From assembly GCA_024703855.1 (NCBI GenBank), contig CP087965.1, positions 4,270,001 through 4,334,000 of the forward strand: a stretch of DNA of 64,000 nucleotides, in the 5' to 3' direction. This stretch comes from Polaromonas sp. P2-4. Lineage in GTDB: Bacteria; Pseudomonadota; Gammaproteobacteria; Burkholderiales; Burkholderiaceae_C. The notes beneath the pieces were generated by a model. That model was not told where the DNA came from, searched no databases, and was given only the letters and a program-made list of their open reading frames with translations. The position numbers were made by a program, and so were the translations under genes. Positions 58,368-64,000 of this stretch are shown piece after piece (position 1 is the stretch's first letter; each line of letters begins with the position of its first letter).

Positions 58368-59214
58368 TTTTGGTGGGAACAATGGCCGCAGGCATTGGCA
58401 GTGTGTGGCTGGCGGCGCTGCTCAGCTTTGGCATGCTGGCCCGCTACACCCAGCACATGCTCAGCCTGGCCGCCGGTGCGTTGCTGGCCACCGCCTTTAT
58501 GCACCTGCTGCCCGAGGCGTTTGAAAGCCAGGCTGGCGCGCAAGAGCTGTTTGCCACGCTGCTGGTGGGGCTGGTGTTCTTTTTCTGCTGGATAAAGCCG
58601 AGCTGTGGCACCACGGGCACGAACACCACCATGACCATCAAGATCACCATGACGACCTGGATGCGCCTGTCGCCATGCGCACCGGCAACTCTGTTCGCGG
58701 CGAGCTGATTGATACCCTCTCCAGCCACGAGCATCGCCACCATCTTCACAGCCACGCGCCAAAATCAGGCAGCTGGGCCGTGCTGACGGGCGACAGCGTG
58801 CACGCCTTTGGCGACGGCATCCTGATCGCCTCCGCCTTCGTGGCCGACATGCGCCTGGGCGTTGTCGCCGCACTGGCCGTGCTGGTGCACGAGGTGCCCC
58901 ACCACATGGGCGACCTGGTGGTGCTGCGCCAAACTTCAAACAACCGGCGCGTGGCCCTCATCAAGGTGTCACTGGCCGGCGCGGTCACGGCGCTGGGCGG
59001 CGTGGTCGGTTACGTGCTGGTGGACAAGCTCTACGACTACCTGCCGTTTTTTCTCATCCTGGCCTCCAGCAGCTTTATTTACGTCGCGCTGGCCGACTTG
59101 ATTCCGCAACTGCAAAGGCGCGCAAGTGCTAAAGAAACGGCGGCGCAGATTGCCTGGCTGGCGATTGGGATTGGGTTGGTGACGCTGATCAGCGGGGTTG
59201 TGCACGGGCATTAA
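58352..59214 (+). CDS. ZIP-family metal transporter, frameshifted
   Basis: A ~288-residue inner-membrane divalent-metal importer. About eight hydrophobic segments flank a long His-rich cytosolic loop (WHHGHEHHHDHQDHHDD and later HEHRHHLHSH). Metal-site helices are HAFGDGILIASAF (H-x-x-x-D) and HEVPHHMGDLVVL (HEVPH). A missing C near 58590 breaks the frame before the loop. The ATG and the next few codons lie inside a reverse copy of the interspersed repeat. Likely carries zinc, which links it to the operon at 4-10 kb. Confidence 0.88.
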
Positions 59215-59259
59215 TATAGATTGTTGATTTTTAATGATTTTCCGTATAAATTGTGATTT

Positions 59260-60226
59260 ATGGAAAATCAACGGAAGGTCATACGGTTTGACGACATTGG
59301 CGACGATGCGCGGCGGCAGTACATCGATGCCAAATCCAGCTTTGAGGCGCTTGAATCTGCGCTGGTTGAAGCCGCCGCCGTGCGTGGCGGCATGTACTGG
59401 AAAACCGTTGGTGGGGTTGATTACTTGATTCGTACCTCGCCCCTGCAATGCCCAGAAAAGCTTGGGGCCCCGTACATCGGAGGCCGAACTCATCTATAAC
59501 AACTTCGTCAAGCGCAAAAGTACCGGGGAGCAACGCGTCAAAGACTTGACGGAAGTTTTAGAGCGTCACCAGCGCATGAACCGCGCCCTGTTTGTCGGGC
59601 GCGTGCCCACTATCGTCATAGAGATTCTGCAAGCCATCGAGCGAGCCGGCATTGCCGAGCATTTCACCGTCGTTGGTACCCATGCGCTCTATGCCTACGA
59701 AGCGGCGGCCGGCGTGCGTGTAGAAAGTGCGGCCGTTGCCACGCGCGACGTAGACCTGCTATGGGACACCCGCAAACGTTTTAAGCTGGCCACCCAGCTC
59801 AAACGCATTGATTCATCCATGCTTGCGCTGCTGCGCAAAGTGGATAAAACTTTTCAGCTCAAGGACGACCAGCTCTACACCGCCGTCAACAGCAAAGGCT
59901 TTGAGATTGACATCCTGCGGCGCGAAGCCGTGGCGCAAGACCCGCACCCCGCCAAATTGACCGATGCGGAAGAAGATTTCTGGGTAGTTCAGGCCCCTAA
60001 CGCTGAGAAGCTGGTAAGTGCCCGCAAGTTCTCAAGTGTTGTTGTGGGCACGACAGGCCACATGGCCCGAATGAACACGGTACACCCTGAAGCTTTTGTA
60101 GCGTTCAAGCGCTGGCTGGCAACGCAGACGGCCCGCGAGACGCTCAAACGCACGCGGGATTTGCTGCAGGCTGATACTGTGGAGCAAATGGTGAACGACT
60201 ATTTACCGCAATTAAAAGTCATCTGA
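59260..60226 (+). CDS. GSU2403-type nucleotidyltransferase-fold protein, frameshifted
   Basis: A ~322-residue protein with a nucleotidyltransferase core: GTHALYAYEAAAGV (the G-[ST] helix) and ATRDVDLLWD (the D-x-D metal motif), followed by an all-helical C-terminus. It matches the GSU2403/NTP_transf_8 family, whose function is unknown. The N-terminal ~65 residues form a separate segment (RQYIDAKSSFEALESAL). An extra base near 59465 breaks the frame. The upstream 45 bases are AT-rich and no partner gene is adjacent, so it may be an accessory gene. Confidence 0.75.
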
Positions 60227-60228
60227 AT

Positions 60229-60280
60229 GCTACTTATTTAATAGCAAATTGCGCCCGTTAAATATGGACTAGAGGCCGAT
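60229..60280 (+). repeat. Interspersed repeat, copy 12 (full)
   Basis: GCTAC-TTATTTA-ATAGC, AAATTGCGCCCG and GGACTAGAGGCC; full intergenic copy between two convergent genes. Confidence 0.8.
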
Positions 60281-60284
60281 TCAG

Positions 60285-61277
60285 CTATGAACCTGTGGCC
60301 TCAAATACCGCCGCCGGCCGTTCCCCCGCCAACGCCTGCAGCAGGTTGCTGGTGGCCAACACGGCCATCGCATGCCGCGTTTCGAATGTGGCGGAGCCGA
60401 TGTGCGGTAGCGCCGTCACTCTGGGATGCCTGCGCAGCGGTGAACCCATGGGCAGCGGCTCGGTGGCAAACACGTCGAGCCCGGCGGCGCGCAGGGTGCC
60501 ATGGTTCAGCGCGTTGAGTAATGCGCCTTCCTGCACGAGGGCGCCGCGTGCGCCGTTGATGAAAATCGCACCGGGTTTCATCAGGCCAAACTCGCGCGCG
60601 CCCATGAGGCCCCGAGTTTGCACCGACAGGGGCAGCACGGCGGCGATGATGTCGGCGCGTTGCAGCAATTCATCCAGTGGCGTGTGGGTGGCCTTGCCAG
60701 CCAGTTCGGGTAGCGCTTTGGCCATATCGACCGGGCGGCGGCTGTGGTACAGCACCGGCATGCCAAAGCCCAGCGCGGCGCGGCGCGCCACCGCCTGGCC
60801 GATGCGGCCAAAGCCCAGAATGCCCAGTGTTTTGCCGTGCACGTCCCAGCCAAAAAGGCTTTCGCCAACATTGTGCGTCCAGTGCCCATCGCGCACATGG
60901 TTGGCCAGCTCCACCAAGCGGCGGCTGGTGGCCATGATGAGGGCAAAAATCGTGTCTGCGGTGGTTTCGGTCAGCACGCCGGGCGTGTGGCACAGCATGA
61001 TGCCGCGCGCGGCCAGGGCGCTCAAGGCATAGTTGTCGACGCCGACCGACACGCTGGAGATGACTTTCAGATGCGGCGCGGCAGCCAGCAAATCTTCGTT
61101 CACCGGGTAGCTGGAGCCGATCATGCCTTCGGCGCTGGCCAGTGCGGCGTGAAAGGCGGCGGCTTGTTCGGGCAGGCGCGGGTTGGCGACTGTGACGTCG
61201 TGCTCGGCCTGCAGCCGTGCCAACTGGTCGGGCGGCAGTTCCTTGAAGACCAGAACCTTTTTGCGTGTGTTTGTCAT
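60285..61277 (-). CDS. 2-Hydroxyacid (2-ketogluconate-type) dehydrogenase
   Basis: A 330-residue NAD(P)-dependent D-2-hydroxyacid dehydrogenase similar to GhrB/2-ketogluconate reductase. NAD site is GFGRIGQAVARR; the catalytic Arg is in NGARGALV, and the His in LPHIGSATFETR. Intact. It follows the sugar-kinase gene by seven bases, so the pair likely reduces and phosphorylates sugar acids together. Confidence 0.88.
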   Translation of the reverse strand: MTNTRKKVLVFKELPPDQLARLQAEHDVTVANPRLPEQAAAFHAALASAEGMIGSSYPVNEDLLAAAPHLKVISSVSVGVDNYALSALAARGIMLCHTPGVLTETTADTIFALIMATSRRLVELANHVRDGHWTHNVGESLFGWDVHGKTLGILGFGRIGQAVARRAALGFGMPVLYHSRRPVDMAKALPELAGKATHTPLDELLQRADIIAAVLPLSVQTRGLMGAREFGLMKPGAIFINGARGALVQEGALLNALNHGTLRAAGLDVFATEPLPMGSPLRRHPRVTALPHIGSATFETRHAMAVLATSNLLQALAGERPAAVFEATGS

Positions 61278-61284
61278 TGTTTCT

Positions 61285-62227
61285 TTAGAGCCCTGCTGCG
61301 TTGAGTTCGGCGCGGGTCGGCAGGCCTTCGCTGTCGCCCAGCACCTGCACGGCGCGCGCCAATCCAGGTGCCGCGCTTCACCGCCTCGGGCACGCTCAGG
61401 CCGTCGAGTAGCGCGCTGATGACGCCGACTGCAAAGCCGTCACCTGCGCCCACGGTGTCTATGACTTGTGCCACCGGAAAACCGGCCACACGGCCGCTGC
61501 CTGAGGCGTCCTCAAAATACGCGCCTTCGCTGCCGAGTTTAACGACGACCAGTTTCGTGCCGCGCTGGCGGTAAAAGCGGGCAACGCCTTCGGGCGTGGT
61601 TTCACCGGTCAGAAAGCGGCCTTCTTCCATGCCGGGCAGCACCCAGTCGGCACGCGTGGCCAGGTCGTTGATGGACTCGCGCATCAGCTCGGGCGTGGCC
61701 CACAGCGTGGGGCGCAGGTTCGGGTCAAACGAGACGCTGCGGCCGGCGGCGCGCATCAGGTCCATGGTTTTGCGGGCAGCGGTCAGGGTGCTGGCCGAGA
61801 TGGCGGCAAACACACCGGTGGCGTGCAGGTGCCGGGCGCTCTGCAGCCAGGCCTCATCGATATCGATCTCGCCCATGTGGCTGGCGGCCGAGCCTTTGCG
61901 GTGGTATTCGATCGGCGGGTCGCTGCCGTCGGTGACCTTGCCCTTGATCATGAAGCCGGTTTTTTGCGCGGCGTCGCACACCACGTGCGTGCAGTCAATG
62001 CCTTCCTTGGCCATGGCGGCCAGCAAATAGCGGCCCATGGAATCGGTGCCCAGGCGGCTGGCCCAGCCGACCTTGAGGCCTAGCCGCGCCAGGCCGATGG
62101 CCACATTGGTTTCGGCGCCGGCGGCGCGCTTGTGAAAGGCTTCGGCGTGCTCCAGCGGGCCGGGCTGGTCGGCCACCAGCAGCATCATGGCTTCGCCAAA
62201 AGTAATTACGTCCAGTGTGCGGGTCAT
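61285..62227 (-). CDS. PfkB-family sugar kinase (2-dehydro-3-deoxygluconokinase-like), frameshifted
   Basis: A ~314-residue cytosolic kinase. It has an N-terminal ITFGEAMMLLVADQPG, the RAAGAETNVAIGLARLG segment of 2-keto-3-deoxygluconate kinases and the PfkB signature DTVGAGDGFAVG with its catalytic Asp. A one-base break near 61355 scrambles the last ~20 codons; corrected, it ends RAELNAAGL at 61285. The promoter has a LacI-type operator at 62321-62334. Confidence 0.87.
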
Positions 62228-62320
62228 AAAAGGCTCTCTTGTCGTTGGATGAAGTCCAGGGGCGGCCAGCTTGCCATCCCCTATCCTGCCAGCTTTTATG
62301 ACGGGTTTTTCGGAGATTGT

Positions 62321-62334
62321 TGAAACCGGTTTCA
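62321..62334. promoter_or_regulatory. LacI-type operator at the kinase promoter
   Basis: Perfect palindrome TGAAACCGGTTTCA, 94 bases upstream of the kinase start; same half-sites as the one at 63561. Confidence 0.8.
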
Positions 62335-62439
62335 TGGAATTATAAGAAAACCAGATGCCAGGCGGTAAAACGGATAACGCCAGGCCGCCCGGAATCAGCC
62401 TTTTGCGCCGCATCCTTGGCTGCGGCAGGCGGTTTTGCG

Positions 62440-63525
62440 TCAGCTCGATGGCGCTGAAGAGCCGCGCGGCACCAGACGACCGGGCAGCAAAATCTGGCGC
62501 GGCGGCAGTTCCAGGCCCTTCAGGCGCTCAATCAGGCAACCGGCGGCGACCCGGCCCAGCTCATCGGTCGGCTGGGCAATGGTGCTGAGGCCCGGCCCCA
62601 CGTAGGGCGACCACTCGGTCTCGTCAAAGCCGACCAGGCCCAGGTCGGGGCCCAGCTGCCAGCCCAAACGCGCCATGGCCGCGACCACCCGCAAGGTCAC
62701 CACGGCGTTGCTGGACAGCACGCCCGGCAGGCGCTGGCCGGCGCGCTGGCGCAGGTTGCGCAGCGCCATGTCCAGCGCGTCGGTGTCCTCGGCCGTGCTT
62801 TCAAACGTGCTGCCTTGCAGGTCAGCCGCACCCTGCGCAATATCGGCCGCAGCCGTGTCGCTGATAAAGCTGCGAAAGCGGCTGCAGCGCTCCACGCGCG
62901 AACTCACGTCCTTGATAGGCTCCGAGACAAACAGCAGCTCCCGGTAGCCGGCCTGCGCCAGGTGCCGGGCCCCCAGGCGCACCGCGCCGGCATTGTCGAG
63001 CGACACAAAGTCGGCCTGCATGTCATGGTGGCGGCGGTCCACCAGCACCACCGGCTTGCCGTGGCGCACGGCGTCGGCGGCGGCGCCGGCATCACGGCCC
63101 AGGGTGTTCAGGATGAAACCATCGACCTGGTAGGCGGTGAGTGCCTGGATGGCTTCACTTTCGCGTTGGCTGTCGTTGCCCAGGTTAAACAGCATCAGCA
63201 GGTAGCCGGCGTCCTGGCAGGCTTTTTCAGCGCCGCGCAACACGGCCACCGAAAACGGGTTGGTGATATCGGCCACCACCAGCCCGATCAGGCGCGAGCG
63301 GCCCCGTTTCAGGGCCTGGGCCATGGGGCTGGGGCTGTAGGCCAGCGCCGCAATGGCGACCTCCACGCGTGTGGCGATGTCTCGCGTCAGCAGGGTGTCG
63401 CGGTGGTTCAGAAAGCGTGACACCGTGGCCTTGGACACACCGGCTTCGCGCGCCACGTCGGCAATGGTGGCCCGCTCGGCGGGCTGGGTGGGCGTTGTGG
63501 CTTTGGAAGAGCTTTTGGGGGGCAT
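62440..63525 (-). CDS. LacI-family transcriptional regulator (KdgR/GntR-like)
   Basis: A 361-residue repressor. The N-terminal helix-turn-helix and hinge are ATIADVAREAGVSKATVSRFLNHRDTLLT ... SPMAQALKRGRSRLIGLVVAD, followed by a sugar-binding domain (FDETEWSPYVGPGLSTIAQPTDELG). Two near-identical palindromes (62321 and 63561) indicate control of the kinase-dehydrogenase operon and of itself. Effector probably a ketodeoxy-sugar acid. Intact. Confidence 0.92.
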   Translation of the reverse strand: MPPKSSSKATTPTQPAERATIADVAREAGVSKATVSRFLNHRDTLLTRDIATRVEVAIAALAYSPSPMAQALKRGRSRLIGLVVADITNPFSVAVLRGAEKACQDAGYLLMLFNLGNDSQRESEAIQALTAYQVDGFILNTLGRDAGAAADAVRHGKPVVLVDRRHHDMQADFVSLDNAGAVRLGARHLAQAGYRELLFVSEPIKDVSSRVERCSRFRSFISDTAAADIAQGAADLQGSTFESTAEDTDALDMALRNLRQRAGQRLPGVLSSNAVVTLRVVAAMARLGWQLGPDLGLVGFDETEWSPYVGPGLSTIAQPTDELGRVAAGCLIERLKGLELPPRQILLPGRLVPRGSSAPSS

Positions 63526-63560
63526 GGGCAGGGGCTTGAGTTCGAGGCTCGGGTTTGATT

Positions 63561-63576
63561 CTGAAACCAGTTTCAG
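63561..63576. promoter_or_regulatory. LacI-type operator upstream of the repressor
   Basis: CTGAAACCAGTTTCAG, a perfect palindrome 36 bases upstream of the repressor start; autoregulation likely. Confidence 0.78.
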
Positions 63577-63633
63577 GCGAATGGTAGCACCCGCACCGCT
63601 ACCGATGCCAGTGGACTGGCGGCGTGCTTATTT

Positions 63634-63690
63634 GCTACTATTTTGATAGCTGCTTACGCCCGCCTTTAAAGGGCTAGAGGCTTATTTTGT
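63634..63690 (+). repeat. Interspersed repeat, copy 13 (full)
   Basis: GCTAC-TATTTTG-ATAGC, TGCTTACGCCCG and GGGCTAGAGGC followed by TTATTTTG, whose TTA supplies the stop codon of the minus-strand LysR gene. The best-preserved copy. Confidence 0.8.
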
Positions 63691-64000
63691 GTTGAAAATG
63701 TCCGCTGATGCCTGGCCCGCTGCTGCTGAGTGCGTTGGCCTGGCGGGGGCGCGCAGGGCCTGTGTCAGGTAGGCCAGGCAATCCGTCACGGCCGGGCGGT
63801 GCAGCTGCGCCGGGCCGCGCACCATCAACGCAATGCGCCGCGTGATGGCCGGTGTGCCGAGCGGGCGCACGCACAGGCCCTGGCTCGGCATGCCATGCGT
63901 GTACAGGCGCGAGATCACGCCCACCGCCAGGCCGCTGCGCACCAGGCTGAACAGCGATTCGCTGTAGAGCAGCCGGTCGGCTTCTTCCAGCGCCACGCCT
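63682..64000 (-). CDS. LysR-family regulator (partial, C-terminal part)
   Basis: About 106 C-terminal residues of a LysR-type regulator: VRSGLAVGVISRLY (part of the effector domain), VRPLGTPAITRRIALMVRG and VTDCLAYLTQAL near the end. The gene enters from the right edge. Its last codons and stop are formed by the edge of an interspersed repeat, so the C-terminus may have been altered by the insertion. Confidence 0.75.
   Translation of the reverse strand, partial: GVALEEADRLLYSESLFSLVRSGLAVGVISRLYTHGMPSQGLCVRPLGTPAITRRIALMVRGPAQLHRPAVTDCLAYLTQALRAPARPTHSAAAGQASADIFNTK

Noticed and set aside
1..64000. CRISPR array, tRNA/rRNA genes, prophage
   Set aside because: No regularly spaced direct repeats, no cloverleaf candidates and no phage structural genes were seen.

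Overview
The window reads as a chromosome segment of a betaproteobacterium of the Burkholderiales, most likely a Comamonadaceae member close to Polaromonas, Rhodoferax or Variovorax. The base composition is GC-rich. The evidence is the gene order rpsP-rimM-trmD-rplS followed by a CoA pyrophosphatase gene, a Bug-type solute-binding gene, a BPSS1780-like membrane protein, and a ~50-60 bp interspersed repeat of a type I associate with this family. Genes are dense on both strands. No rRNA, tRNA, CRISPR array or prophage was seen.

Layout. 0-4.2 kb: end of a 1-Cys peroxiredoxin, a small unknown gene, allA, then a metallo-beta-lactamase-fold hydrolase and a polysaccharide pyruvyl transferase on the minus strand. 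4.2-10.4 kb: a zinc-acquisition locus, with a Fur/Zur-type regulator, a MacB/FtsX-like ABC pair, two small Cys/His-rich secreted proteins, a DUF3299 protein and a TonB receptor, behind two tandem dyads. 10.4-20.3 kb: a two-component pair divergent from a secreted glycerophosphodiesterase, a five-gene Phn-type ABC cassette with two binding proteins, and glpD. Together these look like a system that hydrolyses, imports and oxidises glycerol phosphates. 20.4-24.7 kb: an AEC carrier, DUF47-Pit phosphate transport and small acetyltransferases. 24.8-28.0 kb: the ribosomal operon, with an ORF-less group IIC intron inserted just behind the rplS terminator. 28.0-36.4 kb: nudix, CobD-like, hisC, rsgA, pterin dehydratase, Ste24-like peptidase, orn and a DEAD-box helicase. 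36.5-41.6 kb: a GntR-controlled catabolic operon (PhyH dioxygenase, SAF-domain dehydrogenase, 3-hydroxyisobutyrate-dehydrogenase-like) and an alpha/beta hydrolase. 41.5-47.3 kb: guaC, a secreted unknown, a 333-bp MITE made of perfect hairpins, LysR, an M20 peptidase and a TctC-type protein. 47.3-56.1 kb: a UvrD/Rep helicase, thrB, DUF2782, polA and an AraC regulator. 56.2-64 kb: two exported hydrolases, a ZIP transporter, an orphan nucleotidyltransferase, a kdgK-ghrB-like operon with its LacI regulator and two matching operators, and a partial LysR gene.

Two window-wide features matter. First, about 45-50 single-base indels break reading frames, including in core genes such as polA, orn, rimM and thrB. 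Many fall in homopolymers, so I read them as sequence errors, not pseudogenes, and give each broken gene as one feature. Second, a repeat with core GCTAY-N7-ATAGC occurs about 13 times. Several copies lie inside coding regions in frame, and two supply gene start codons.
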